A stretch of 64,000 nt of DNA from Lachnospiraceae bacterium (lineage in GTDB: Bacteria > Bacillota > Clostridia > Lachnospirales > Lachnospiraceae): NCBI GenBank assembly GCA_910575035.1, contig CAJTDL010000017.1, positions 1 through 64,000 of the forward strand. Direction: 5' to 3'. Position numbers and translations under genes: made by a program. The notes under the pieces are model-generated. The model saw only the letters and a list, made by a program, of their open reading frames with translations, searched no databases and was not told the origin of the DNA. Shown here one piece after another: positions 54,044 to 63,428 of this stretch. Position 1 is the stretch's first letter; every line of letters starts with the position of its first letter.

Positions 54044-55819
54044 ATGAGAAAGTATGTTCATTTGATGGTTTCTTTCGTATTGTTTTCGGCTTTTTTGACT
54101 TTGTTGGCAAAATGGAGAATATTGGATACGGTTGACATGTCTTTGTCGGACAGGCTATATCAACAGCCTGTGGCAGTTGATGGGAATATCGTTATCATTA
54201 AAATAGATGAAAAAGCCTTAGATCGTTTTGGCGTTTACCAGAACTGGAATAGAGAAAAGGTCGCAGAAGTAATTGATAAACTGAACCAATCAGAAGACAA
54301 AAGGCCTAAAGCCATAGCGGTGGATATTCTCTATACTTCAAAAACAGCCCCAGAAGCAGATGAAGCCTTGGTAGATGCTATGGAAGATAACGTTGTACTG
54401 GCTTGTGCAGGGGCATTTGACTCAGGGTTTGTGGAAAATGGCACAGGTTTTATACATAACAGCTTCCAGTTGATTTTTTATGAAGAGCCTTTTGGGGAGC
54501 TGAAATCTGTTTCAGAAGCAGGACATATCAATGCAATGAGGGATACGGATGGAATACTTCGCCACCACCTCTTGTCCTTTGATTTATCAGATGGAGCATC
54601 AGTGCCGTCAATGGCATTAAAGGTGGCTCTTAAATATAATGAAAACTTGGAGTTGCCAGAGGTAAGTAGTAAAGGCTTTTGGTATCTTCCATACAGCAAA
54701 AAGCCAGGTGGTTTTGAATCAATTTCTATCTCTGAGGTATTAGACGGCAGGGTATCGGCAGATTATTTTGAAGGGAAAATAGTCTTGATCGGCCCGATGG
54801 CTTCTGGATTACAGGACAGTTATATAACAGCAATTGATCATGCAAAAGAAATGTATGGGGTAGAATATCAGGCTAATGCTATTTCGGCATTACTGGATGG
54901 CAATTTCAAAAAGAAGGCGAGCGATAACATACAGCTTATTGTAATGTTTATCCTGCTTTTTGTTGCCAGTATTGTATTTTATGGAATAAAAACGAAGTTT
55001 TCCTTTATTCCGTGGCTTTTGCTTGCTTTCGGATGGGTGGCAACGTGTAAATTCTTGTATGAGCGAGGGTTTATCTTACACGTTATATATGTTCCGTTAG
55101 GTATAACAGTTCTTTATATAGGAAGCATAGCCGTCCATGCTGTCAGGGAGAACAGGAAACGCAGAGAAATTACAAATACATTTAAGCGTTATGTTGCGCC
55201 AGAAATCGTAAAAGAGTTACTAGACAAAGAAGATGAAGCCCTAAAATTAGGCGGGAAATCGTGTGATATAGCTGTTTTATTTGTAGATATCAGGGGATTT
55301 ACTACTATGAGTGAAAAACTCCCGCCAGAAACAGTTGTGGAAATATTAAACCAGTACCTGACGCTTATATCAGAATGTATTTTGAAATACAATGGGACGC
55401 TGGATAAGTATGTCGGGGACGCTGTTATGGCATTTTGGGGCGCACCATTGCCACAGGATGATTATGTTATGAACTCTGCTAAGGCGGCAATGGATATGGC
55501 TTTGGGGGCAAAAGAATTATCCCAAGAACTGGAAAAGCAATATGGGCAAAAATTAGCATTTGGCATAGGGATAAATCTTGGAAAAGCTGTTGTCGGCAAT
55601 ATTGGCTCCCCCAGAAGAATGGATTATACGGCGATTGGAGATACAGTCAATACAGCAGCCAGGCTTGAAGCTAATGCGCCTGGGGAAACAATTTATATTT
55701 CAAAAGCTGTGGCAGATTCCTTAAAGGAAAGAATCATAGCAACACCGCTTGCTAATCCACCTAAGCTGAAAGGGAAAAGCGATGGCTTTGAGATATTGAC
55801 ACTGGATAAGATTTTGTGA
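54044..55819 (+). CDS. CHASE2-domain class III nucleotide cyclase
   Basis: A 591-residue membrane receptor cyclase. After one N-terminal helix (LMVSFVLFSAFLTLLA), an extracytoplasmic CHASE2 sensor spans about residues 30-290 (DMSLSDRLYQQP, IKIDEKALDRFG, DYFEGKIVLIGPMASGLQDS). Three helices follow (IQLIVMFILLFVASIVFYGI and two more). The cytoplasmic cyclase domain has both metal Asp residues (FVDIRGFTTMSEKLP and YVGDAVMAFWGAPLPQDD), the adenine-selecting Lys in TLDKYVGD, and TAIGDTVNTAARLEA with the transition-state Asn and Arg. This favours cAMP, unproven. The ATG at 54044 is chosen over GTG 54032. First gene of a four-gene operon. Confidence 0.92.
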   Translation: MRKYVHLMVSFVLFSAFLTLLAKWRILDTVDMSLSDRLYQQPVAVDGNIVIIKIDEKALDRFGVYQNWNREKVAEVIDKLNQSEDKRPKAIAVDILYTSKTAPEADEALVDAMEDNVVLACAGAFDSGFVENGTGFIHNSFQLIFYEEPFGELKSVSEAGHINAMRDTDGILRHHLLSFDLSDGASVPSMALKVALKYNENLELPEVSSKGFWYLPYSKKPGGFESISISEVLDGRVSADYFEGKIVLIGPMASGLQDSYITAIDHAKEMYGVEYQANAISALLDGNFKKKASDNIQLIVMFILLFVASIVFYGIKTKFSFIPWLLLAFGWVATCKFLYERGFILHVIYVPLGITVLYIGSIAVHAVRENRKRREITNTFKRYVAPEIVKELLDKEDEALKLGGKSCDIAVLFVDIRGFTTMSEKLPPETVVEILNQYLTLISECILKYNGTLDKYVGDAVMAFWGAPLPQDDYVMNSAKAAMDMALGAKELSQELEKQYGQKLAFGIGINLGKAVVGNIGSPRRMDYTAIGDTVNTAARLEANAPGETIYISKAVADSLKERIIATPLANPPKLKGKSDGFEILTLDKIL

Positions 55820-55831
55820 GGTGAATGTATT

Positions 55832-56626
55832 ATGCAGGATTGGGAGGTTTCAATATTGGGTGTGCGTGGCTCTGTGCCTGTCCCATCAAAAGAATTTATG
55901 GAATATGGCGGAAATACTTCATGCTTTTCCGTAAAAATAGAAAATCATGTCATTATATTTGATATGGGAACTGGGCTTACTGTACTTGGCAGGGAGCTGA
56001 TAAAGCAGAAAATTATGCGTTTTGATATTCTTCTTAGCCATTTGCATATTGATCACTTATTAGGATTATTTTCATTTCAGCCACTGTTTTGCCCTGAAAT
56101 AGAAATACACTTATATGGGAGGATTGGCTTGGAAGGAGATATAAGAAAATTGCTGTCCCCACCTTGGTATCCTTTAGGAGTAGAGGATTTTTCAGCAAAA
56201 ATTTATTTCCATGAAATAGAACCAGAGAAGAATTTCTATATTGATAAATTTCAGGTATCTACAATAAAAGGGAATCATCCGGACGGAAGCATTTTATACC
56301 GATTGGATGGTGATGTAAAGAGTTTTGTCTATGCGCTAGATTGTGAATGTGACAAAAAAACTTTTTTACGGCTTTCAGAATTTGCTTGTGGAAGTGATCT
56401 AATGGTTTGGGATTCCTATTTCATACAAGAAGATTTCAAAAAAGGATGGGGACATTCCACATGGAAACAAGGGATTGAAATTGTCCATGATGCAGATATA
56501 GAGCATATATTGATGGCTCATTATAATAGCGATTATACAGATGCTTTTTTGCATGAGCAAGAAAAAATTGCCTGTGAAGATAAAAGCTGTATCTTTTCAA
56601 AGGAAGGAATGAAGTTGGGGATATGA
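55832..56626 (+). CDS. Metallo-beta-lactamase-fold hydrolase, possible cyclic-nucleotide phosphodiesterase
   Basis: A 264-residue cytoplasmic MBL-fold enzyme. RGSVPVPS and YGGNTSCFSV at the N-terminus mark the subfamily that contains cyclic-nucleotide phosphodiesterases. The dinuclear zinc motif is SHLHIDHLLG (His70, His72, Asp74, His75), with further ligands likely in GNHPDG, ALDCE and MAHYNSDYTD. Twelve bases separate it from the cyclase gene, and its end overlaps the next gene by four bases. The obvious guess is that it degrades the cyclase product, as phage and bacterial Apyc1-type MBL enzymes do. Confidence 0.85.
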   Translation: MQDWEVSILGVRGSVPVPSKEFMEYGGNTSCFSVKIENHVIIFDMGTGLTVLGRELIKQKIMRFDILLSHLHIDHLLGLFSFQPLFCPEIEIHLYGRIGLEGDIRKLLSPPWYPLGVEDFSAKIYFHEIEPEKNFYIDKFQVSTIKGNHPDGSILYRLDGDVKSFVYALDCECDKKTFLRLSEFACGSDLMVWDSYFIQEDFKKGWGHSTWKQGIEIVHDADIEHILMAHYNSDYTDAFLHEQEKIACEDKSCIFSKEGMKLGI

Positions 56627-58080
56627 CAGAAAATGAAGTAAAAAAAATATTAAATGTAGGCGTATTGCTTTCATCGGAAAGAAGCATAAATAAACTTCTG
56701 GAAAAAATCCTTATTTCTGTAATGGAGATTTCTCATTGTGACGCAGGAACGCTATATCTTTTAGAAGAGGGGAAATTACATTTTGTTATTATGCGCAACA
56801 ATACAATGAAAACATATTCTGGTGGTGATGGTAAGCGTCCAGACATTCCGCCAGTCGGGTTATCAAGGGAGAATGTGTGTGCTTTGGCTCTGATGGATGG
56901 AAGGACAATCAATATAGCTGATGTAAGGAATTGCAGTGAATATAATTTGTCAGGTTCAGTCAAATATGATTCTATGACAGGTTATTATACAAAATCAATG
57001 CTTACAGTACCTATGCAAAATCGAAAAGGTGAAAAGTTGGGAGTTTTACAGCTTTTAAATGCCATGGATGCGGATGGGAATATCTGTCCATTCCCTGATG
57101 AAATGGCTCTTGTTCTGCAGTCAGTTGCTTCACAGGCAGCAATTACAATCCAGAATGTTAGATACATTGATGAAATTAAGGAATTATTCCATTCCTTTGT
57201 ACGTGTGTTTGCTTCGGCTATTGATGAGCGTAGTCCTTATAATGGCAACCATACAAAGCATATGGCAGTCTATGGGGAGAAGTTCATAGACTATCTGAAT
57301 GCCAAGGCGCAGGAAGAAGGAAAGGAACCCCTGTTTGATTCCATCCATCGGGAGGAGCTTATCATGAGCATTTGGCTTCATGATGTCGGAAAGCTTGTGA
57401 TCCCACTTGAGATCATGGATAAACCAGCAAGGCTTTTACCAGAACAGCACAGTGAATTTTTACATAGAATGGAAGTCTTGCGGCTACTTAGTGAAATTGA
57501 TTCATTATCTGGGAAATATGATGATCTGGATGACTTAATAAAAGATATAAAAAAGGCAGAGGAACTTGTAGAATCAGTAAATACCACAAAATATGTTACG
57601 GATGAAGAACTGGAAGCTCTGAAACAGCTTACAAAGCGTACCTATACAGATAAAAATGGAGAGGTAAAACAGTGGCTTACAGAAGATGAATATAACATGC
57701 TTTCTATCCGCAAAGGTACGTTGTCGGACAAAGAACGTGAAACGATGCAGTCCCATGTGGTGCTGACTGAGAAGTTGCTTTTACAGATTCAGTTTAGTAA
57801 AGAATTATCCAATGTCAGGGAATGGGCTTCTGCCCACCATGAATATTTAAGTGGTGATGGGTATCCGAAACATTTGTCAGGCAATGAGATTCCTATGGAA
57901 GTACGTATACTTACTATTTTAGATATATTTGACGCATTAACAGCAGACGACAGACCATATAAGCCTGGAATGTCAATCGAAAAGGCGTTGTCTGTTCTAA
58001 AAGATATGGCAGAAAATGAAGGAAAATTAGATAAGGCACTGACGGACTCATTTATAAAGAGCCATTGCTGGGAAAAATGA
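56623..58080 (+). CDS. GAF-domain HD (HD-GYP-like) phosphohydrolase
   Basis: A 485-residue cytoplasmic sensor hydrolase. Residues about 15-180 are a GAF domain (HCDAGTLYLLEEGKLHFVIM, LTVPMQNRKGEKLGVLQLLN) that may bind a cyclic nucleotide. The C-terminal HD part has IWLHDVGKLVIPLEIMDKPA, and at the end ASAHHEYLSGDGYPKHLSGN then LDIFDALTADDRPYKPGMSI, the HD-GYP pattern. About 100 residues (DDLIKDIKKAEELVESVNTT and following) are inserted between the two halves, unlike ordinary HD-GYP proteins. It could hydrolyse cyclic di-GMP under GAF control. The ATG overlaps the previous stop. Confidence 0.88.
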   Translation: MTENEVKKILNVGVLLSSERSINKLLEKILISVMEISHCDAGTLYLLEEGKLHFVIMRNNTMKTYSGGDGKRPDIPPVGLSRENVCALALMDGRTINIADVRNCSEYNLSGSVKYDSMTGYYTKSMLTVPMQNRKGEKLGVLQLLNAMDADGNICPFPDEMALVLQSVASQAAITIQNVRYIDEIKELFHSFVRVFASAIDERSPYNGNHTKHMAVYGEKFIDYLNAKAQEEGKEPLFDSIHREELIMSIWLHDVGKLVIPLEIMDKPARLLPEQHSEFLHRMEVLRLLSEIDSLSGKYDDLDDLIKDIKKAEELVESVNTTKYVTDEELEALKQLTKRTYTDKNGEVKQWLTEDEYNMLSIRKGTLSDKERETMQSHVVLTEKLLLQIQFSKELSNVREWASAHHEYLSGDGYPKHLSGNEIPMEVRILTILDIFDALTADDRPYKPGMSIEKALSVLKDMAENEGKLDKALTDSFIKSHCWEK

Positions 58081-58100
58081 TTTGAACTGGAGAGGATAGG

Positions 58101-59453
58101 ATGAGGAACAGGAGATTAGTTCGGAGAAATCTGTTTTTATTATTGATGACAGTAATGTTGCTTAGTGCGTCATGTGGCAAGAACAGGGCAACTACAATGA
58201 AACTGATAAAAACAGATGGGGAAGTTGGTGTAGAAAATGAAAAAGGAAAGTCTGTTGATCTGATTGATAACCTTGGGTTATACAGTGGCTATGGCATAGA
58301 CACACAGACAAAAAGTTTTGCATGGATTGACCTTGATGATACAAAACTAACCAAAATGGACGAAAAAAGCGATGTTGACATTATCAAGGACGGCAAAAAA
58401 CTAGAATTAGTTGTAAATTCTGGAGGATTGTTTTTCAATGTAACAAAACCACTGGAAGATGATGAAAGCATGGATATCCGTACTTCTACAACAATCTGTG
58501 GTATTCGTGGCACTTGCGGATGGGTAGAATCTCAGGGAGATACTTCTTATGTTGGTTTGCTTGATGGAAAAGTGGAGTGTACTGTCACAGTAGATGGAAA
58601 AGAAGAAACTGTTAGAGTAAATGCAAAAGAACTGCTTATTGTCAAAAAGGATGGAGAAAGTGTCACCTATGAAGTAAAGGAACTTACATACAAGGATGTG
58701 CCAGAATTTGTGCAGGTAGAAATATCTGATGGGCCTTTTGCATTGGAAGAAGAATCTTATACTGTAGATGATTTTCTTGGCGTATATTCCAGTACAGAGA
58801 GTGAATATGGAGATGTAAGTGAGGCAGAGTTGGGGTTAGATGATGAAGGCGCATTGTATTTCAGACAAGGAAATGGCATATATCAATCTTATTCTTCCTA
58901 TGAGGTAGATGGCAATATCATAACAGCAACTTATCAGGATGTAACAGGTACATATTCAGATACATTTACCTTAAATGAGGATGGCAGTTTAACAACTGAA
59001 TTTGGTGATGAAGATTTAAGACATTTGAATATGACGTTTGCTTTTGAAAGGGAAATATCAGAGCAGGAAGAAGTATCGGATAGTGTAGATATTAAAGAGT
59101 ATATAGGTACATTCATGAATGGTGAGGACAGTGGCGCAGGAAGGCTTACAATCTCTGAGATTAATCCCCAATCGGTAAATGTACGTCTTGAAGCATGTAG
59201 GAATTTCGGCAATGATAATGGTTTTTCCCTCGTATTTGAAGGAACTGGCTATCCTTTTGAAAATGGAATCTATATTGATGTTTCAGGGCAGAGGATAGAA
59301 TTTACAAAAGGAACGCAGCGCTTTGGGGCGCAAAGCTATGTTTTAAATGTGTCAGAGACTTTAAAACAGGAGTGGGATCTCCTTGAGAGCGTTTATGAGA
59401 TGGAATACATTTTAGAAGAAGACTGGTGGGAATATTTTTCAGGATTAGATTAA
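58101..59453 (+). CDS. FecR-domain lipoprotein
   Basis: A 450-residue exported protein with a basic N-terminus, a hydrophobic core (LFLLLMTVMLLSASCGKN) and a probable lipidated Cys; the lipobox is unusual at -3 (Ser). Residues about 30-190 are FecR-like (GEVGVENEKGKSVDLIDNLG, TSTTICGIRGTCGWVES, GLLDGKVECTVTV). Two beta-rich repeats follow (VDDFLGVYSSTESEYGDVSE, VDIKEYIGTFMNGEDSGAGR). FecR-like proteins are often near CHASE2-cyclases in my recollection, so it may be the ligand-binding partner of the sensor outside the membrane. Twenty bases separate it from the hydrolase gene; last gene of the operon. Confidence 0.88.
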   Translation: MRNRRLVRRNLFLLLMTVMLLSASCGKNRATTMKLIKTDGEVGVENEKGKSVDLIDNLGLYSGYGIDTQTKSFAWIDLDDTKLTKMDEKSDVDIIKDGKKLELVVNSGGLFFNVTKPLEDDESMDIRTSTTICGIRGTCGWVESQGDTSYVGLLDGKVECTVTVDGKEETVRVNAKELLIVKKDGESVTYEVKELTYKDVPEFVQVEISDGPFALEEESYTVDDFLGVYSSTESEYGDVSEAELGLDDEGALYFRQGNGIYQSYSSYEVDGNIITATYQDVTGTYSDTFTLNEDGSLTTEFGDEDLRHLNMTFAFEREISEQEEVSDSVDIKEYIGTFMNGEDSGAGRLTISEINPQSVNVRLEACRNFGNDNGFSLVFEGTGYPFENGIYIDVSGQRIEFTKGTQRFGAQSYVLNVSETLKQEWDLLESVYEMEYILEEDWWEYFSGLD

Positions 59454-59515
59454 TTATGATTATTTCTTGGATTGCTCAATTAGGGACAATGGACTGTTAG
59501 ACTGTAGTACTGGAA

Positions 59516-59716
59516 ATGATAAGCATGGCGGCTTCTCTGGCTGTGAATATACAGATTCTCTTTTGTATTGTCATTGTTGCAATAACGTCAAACTCACAGG
59601 GAAGCAGCGCAGGATTGATGTCAATCTCCGTTGCAGCAGTTATTTTCGGTATCATAGGAATCATTTTTTCAGCAGCCGCAATGAGAAAAATGATTTTATC
59701 AGATTTGAGCAATTAA
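59516..59716 (+). CDS. Small two-helix membrane protein, possibly truncated
   Basis: A 66-residue hydrophobic frame (LAVNIQILFCIVIVAITSNS, then SVAAVIFGIIGIIFSAAAMR). It resembles the membrane part of small anonymous Clostridial proteins. A stop in the same frame 21 bases upstream and the lack of a good ribosome site suggest that an N-terminal part has been lost. Confidence 0.4.
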   Translation: MISMAASLAVNIQILFCIVIVAITSNSQGSSAGLMSISVAAVIFGIIGIIFSAAAMRKMILSDLSN

Positions 59717-59734
59717 AAGAAAGAGGGCGATAAC

Positions 59735-59869
59735 GTGAATTTTCCAATTCCCGATTTTGTACCTGTTCCAAGTGCGGAAATCATGCAGACTATTTCAATC
59801 GTATCATGGATTGTCATAGGCGTTGGCGTATTACTCATTGCAAATCACGGAATACAGTTATTATTTTAG
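59735..59869 (+). CDS. Small single-helix membrane protein
   Basis: A 44-residue frame starting with GTG (FPIPDFVPVPSAEIMQTISI, then VSWIVIGVGVLLIANHGIQL). AGAGGG lies eight bases upstream. It has one membrane helix after a Pro-rich start. No family is recognised. It follows the previous small frame by 18 bases and precedes element-derived genes. Confidence 0.45.
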   Translation: MNFPIPDFVPVPSAEIMQTISIVSWIVIGVGVLLIANHGIQLLF

Positions 59870-59933
59870 GGGGGCAAAATGATTAAAGAAGTAAATAAGG
59901 CTTGCGAAAAGCTGAATGACACACTGGGAATTC

Positions 59934-60389
59934 ATGTATACTTTCAATGGCTACTGCAAGACTGTCATACGCTTTGCGGCTATCAACGCATGGCGTGACA
60001 GGAGCAGGCGGCAAAAAGAAATATCCCTTGAATATCTTACAGAAGAAAAGTTTTACCCTTTAGGCACAACAGACGAATATTTTGAAGCACCCTATGAAGA
60101 ATACCCCATTACGATATGCGGTCAGACTGTTATCCTCACCAATGGGGAGCTTGCCGCCGCCCTGTTATCTCTGCCGGAGATAAACCGGGAAATCATTTTC
60201 CTTTACTTTTTCGGGCATTACACACAGCAGGAAATCGGGGAAATGTACGGACGCTGCCAGAGTGCGACCGGGTATCAAATCCGTAGGACTTTCAACTTTT
60301 CTTGTCCATATTTATATACTAACACCAAACAGTCGGAACTTATTGGGAGAAAAGCCGGTTTTGCCAAAGCAGCAGGAATATGTCTGTAA
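59934..60389 (+). pseudogene. Conjugative-element sigma-factor-like gene with a foreign 3' end
   Basis: Most of the frame matches the small sigma-70-like regulators of Firmicute conjugative elements (FNGYCKTVIRFAAINAWRDR, SLEYLTEEKFYPLGTTDEYF, LLSLPEINREIIFLYFFGHY, QQEIGEMYGRCQSATGYQIR). After QIRRT the expected helix-turn-helix end is replaced by about ten unrelated residues and then KQSELIGRKAGFAKAAGICL, the same tail as the gene at 43801-44159. The frame is thus a chimera from a deletion or recombination. An upstream ATG at 59916 is in frame. Confidence 0.65.
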
Positions 60390-60440
60390 TATCGCTTCCG
60401 TTCAGAAATCAGACGGTAGTTAGCGGTTAAACAAAGATTA

Positions 60441-60469
60441 GAAAGGCTCTGTGCAATGCAGGGCTTTTC
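60441..60469 (+). terminator. Probable intrinsic terminator
   Basis: GAAAGGCTCTG pairs with CAGGGCTTTTC (two G-T wobbles) around seven bases, within T-rich DNA. Confidence 0.5.
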
Positions 60470-60508
60470 TTAATGCTGCTTTTGAAGAAGAAAGATAGAA
60501 TGATGGGG

Positions 60509-60600
60509 ATTCCGGCGTAATCGACATTGTGGAAATGTCGTATAACTGACTGTTTTATGGAGTTATCCATGACGGAATAGCCAGTTATGCACATTTCCAT
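60509..60600 (+). repeat. Inverted-repeat junction element, copy 2
   Basis: GGAAATGTCGTATAACTGAC (60531-60550) is opposed by GAATAGCCAGTTATGCAC (60575-60592) and ATTTCC. The arms are imperfect over about 21 bp with a loop near 25 bases. It is homologous to 44191-44350, including GGGATTCCG ahead of it. It precedes a promoter-like region and a helix-turn-helix gene. Confidence 0.65.
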
Positions 60601-60702
60601 GATGTTTGTTTGATTTTTGTTATATATACAAAAAGAATCTTGTATTTATTCGGCTGGACGTATATAATTATACTGATAGAATTGAATGAAAGGGCGAATG
60701 AG

Positions 60703-60885
60703 ATGTTAGAGTATATTTCTGCCCCGGAAGCAGCGAAAAAATGGGGCATTTCAGAAAGACGGGTGCAAAAGCTATGTGAGGAAAACCGTATACCAGGCGT
60801 GGCAAAATTCAGCCGCTTGTGGCTGATACCAAAGGATGCAAAAAAACCGGCAGATAAAAGAAAACGGAAGGAAAACAGAAAGTGA
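60703..60885 (+). CDS. Excisionase/MerR-type helix-turn-helix protein
   Basis: A 60-residue DNA-binding protein (LEYISAPEAAKKWGISERRV, then QKLCEENRIPGVAKFSRLWL) with a basic C-terminal tail (KKPADKRKRKENRK). It is typical of excisionase-like regulators on mobile elements. GAAAGGG ten bases before the ATG at 60703 fixes the start. The region upstream (TATACTGATAGAATTGAATG) resembles the one before the immunity locus at 44530. Confidence 0.8.
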   Translation: MLEYISAPEAAKKWGISERRVQKLCEENRIPGVAKFSRLWLIPKDAKKPADKRKRKENRK

Positions 60886-61036
60886 AATTTCGATAATTTA
60901 AACTGCTCCGCTTATTTTATTTTGGTAACTGCCTTATACGTTTTTGTATTTTGTCAAAAGTTAAAGACTTGTTAAGAATTTATATGTTATAACTCAGAAT
61001 ATAGAAAAATCAAATTCAAGAAAAGAGGAATACACT

Positions 61037-63414
61037 ATGTTCTGGAGAATACTGAAAAAAGACCTTAAGCGCAAAAGGGCGATGAACGTGATATTGCTGG
61101 TATTTATCATACTCGCATCAATGTTCATGTCCTCAGGCGTGAGCAACATCATCACCGTGATGACAGCTATTTTGAAATGGCGGACGTACCCGATTACTTT
61201 GCGGTGAGCGAAAACAAATCTGGCCACAAGGATATTTGCGGGACACTTGAAAACGCCTCTGCGATAGACGAGTTCCGTATTGAGGAGTTCCTCTCGATGT
61301 CCCAGTCAAATATTACGCGGGTCGGCGAACCGCTCAATGCTTCCAACCTCAGCCAGAAATTAGTATTACAGAGCGACAGAGATATGGGGATAAATTATTT
61401 TCTGGACGACGAAAGTATTCTTAAAAGTGTACCGAAAGGGAAAATTTACGCTACCCGTTTCACAGAGAAAAACATGGGACTTAAAGCAGGCGACAAAATT
61501 ACTGTTGAAATGGAGGGCGTAAGCCGTGAATTTACCTTTGCGGGCGGCTTCAAGGACGCTGCCCTCGGTTCGGAATTGATGGGCATTAAAAGGTTTATCA
61601 TAAACGGCGAGGATTTTGACGAATATATGTCCGATGAGACGATAAAAAACATGTATGGCGGGAAATTCTTATACATACACACCGACGACCTTGACAAGAC
61701 CCTGTCCCAGATAGCGGATATATCCGACAGCTTTACCATTGCGAACGGCACGGAGGTACTGGATCAAGCCTACATTTTTGATATGATAATCATGGGTCTT
61801 ATCCTTGCGGTGAGCATGATTCTTATAATCATATCCTTTGCGGTGCTTCGGTTTACCATAGCCTTTACCATCTCTGAAGAATTCCGCGAGATAGGCGTTA
61901 TGAAAGCAATGGGCATACGGAACATAAAAATTCGGGGACTGTACCTTACAAAATACTTCGCCATTTCCGTAGTCGGCGCAGCGCTCGGCCTGATACTCAG
62001 CTACCCGTTCGGAAAAATGCTTATAAATTATTCCTCAGAGTCTATTATAATAGAAAGCAGCAATAACGTTTTTGTCAATGCTGCCTGCGCGGTTCTGGTA
62101 GCGGCTGTAATTCTCCTGTTCTGTCTCGGCTGTACGGGCAGGGTGGGAAAAATGTCTCCTATCGACGCTGTAAGAAACGGGCAGACAGGGGAACGCTTCC
62201 GCAAAAAGAGCGTTATGAGCCTTGGAAGATCGCGGCTTGGCACGACGGCTTTCCTTGCCGCAAACGATATTGTAAGCAGTCCAAAACGATACGCTGTCAT
62301 TATCCTTACTTTTTTTCTGTGTATGTCGCTGCTGATAATACTTTCCAATGTCACGGCGTCTCTGAAAAGCGGAAAACTGCTGAAATATTTCGGTATGGCG
62401 GACTGCCATGCCGTTACGGACATCGGCGACGAAGCTATGAAATTTATGACCGTTGACGGACATGAAAAGGTTAAAAAATATCTTGAGGATATGGAGCAGA
62501 CCCTTGCGGAAAACGGTATGTCCGCAGAATGTATGACGGAATATTATATTTATTCAATGATAAGACACAGCGAATATGAAAGCAAGGCAGCTATACTTCA
62601 GGGTACGGGAACAACAATGGATATGTACGAATATTCAGAGGGTACTCCTCCCCAAAACAGCGACGAAATTGCAGTGACGGCTCTTTTGGCAAAAAAGCTG
62701 GGCGCGGAAATAGGCGATACCGTTACCTTGTCCTACTCGACGGGCGAAACGGCGGAGTTCATCATAACCGCTCTGTATCAGTCAATGGTCAATCAGGGCA
62801 TATCCGTAAGGATTCATACCGACTGCGATATAAACTATATCGCAGCAACCGGCTCCCCCGGTACGCAGATAAAATTTACCGACGATCCTGACGACGAGGA
62901 AGTATTACGCAGAATTGAAAAGATCAAAGAGCTTTACCCTAAGTTTTCAAGCGTTAAAACAGCGGGCGAAACTGTAAAGGACACCACCGGAGTCGGCGAC
63001 GCCATAGACGCGGTGAAAAAAATGTCCGCCGTCCTTACGGTAATTTTAGCCGCGCTTATCACCGTGCTTATGGAACGTTCCTTTATCGCAAAGGAGCAGG
63101 CGGAGATCGCCCTCATGAAAGCCATAGGCATCAGGAACGCCAAAATATACGGACAGTACACGTTAAGATTTATCATTGCGGTGGCGGCGGCTGTACTTCT
63201 TGCGGAACTTTTAGGTTTGCCCCTTACAAAGCTTTGCTTCGACCCTATTTTCAGGACGATGGGGCTTGAAATGGGCGTAGAATATATGCAGAACCCTGTG
63301 GAGATATACGCAGTATTCCCCGTTATCGTTCTTACCGCCACAGCCGTCAGCGCATTTTTGACCTCACTCTACACCAAAAAAATCAAATCCTCCGATACGG
63401 CAAGTATCGAGTAA
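61037..63414 (+). pseudogene. FtsX-family ABC permease with an N-terminal frameshift
   Basis: The start MFWRILKKDLKRKRAMNVIL with one membrane helix runs to a stop at about 61207. The rest of a large permease reads in another frame from about 61166 (SYFEMADVPDYFAVSEN) to 63414. Bases near 61160-61170 seem to be missing. The long frame holds an extracellular MacB-like domain, two FtsX units (ISEEFREIGVMKAMGIRNIK, and AKEQAEIALMKAIGIRNAKI) and about seven more helices, the architecture of antimicrobial-peptide or lipoprotein ABC exporters. Unless there is a sequencing error the N-terminal membrane helix is not attached. A cognate ATPase gene follows. Confidence 0.78.
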
Positions 63415-63428
63415 GAAAGGAGCTTATT

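Noticed and set aside
54044-59453. CBASS or Pycsar anti-phage system
   Set aside because: The cyclase is a CHASE2 sensor type and not a CD-NTase, and no effector such as a TIR, patatin or membrane-pore protein is encoded with it. The presence of hydrolases fits housekeeping or sensory signalling better.
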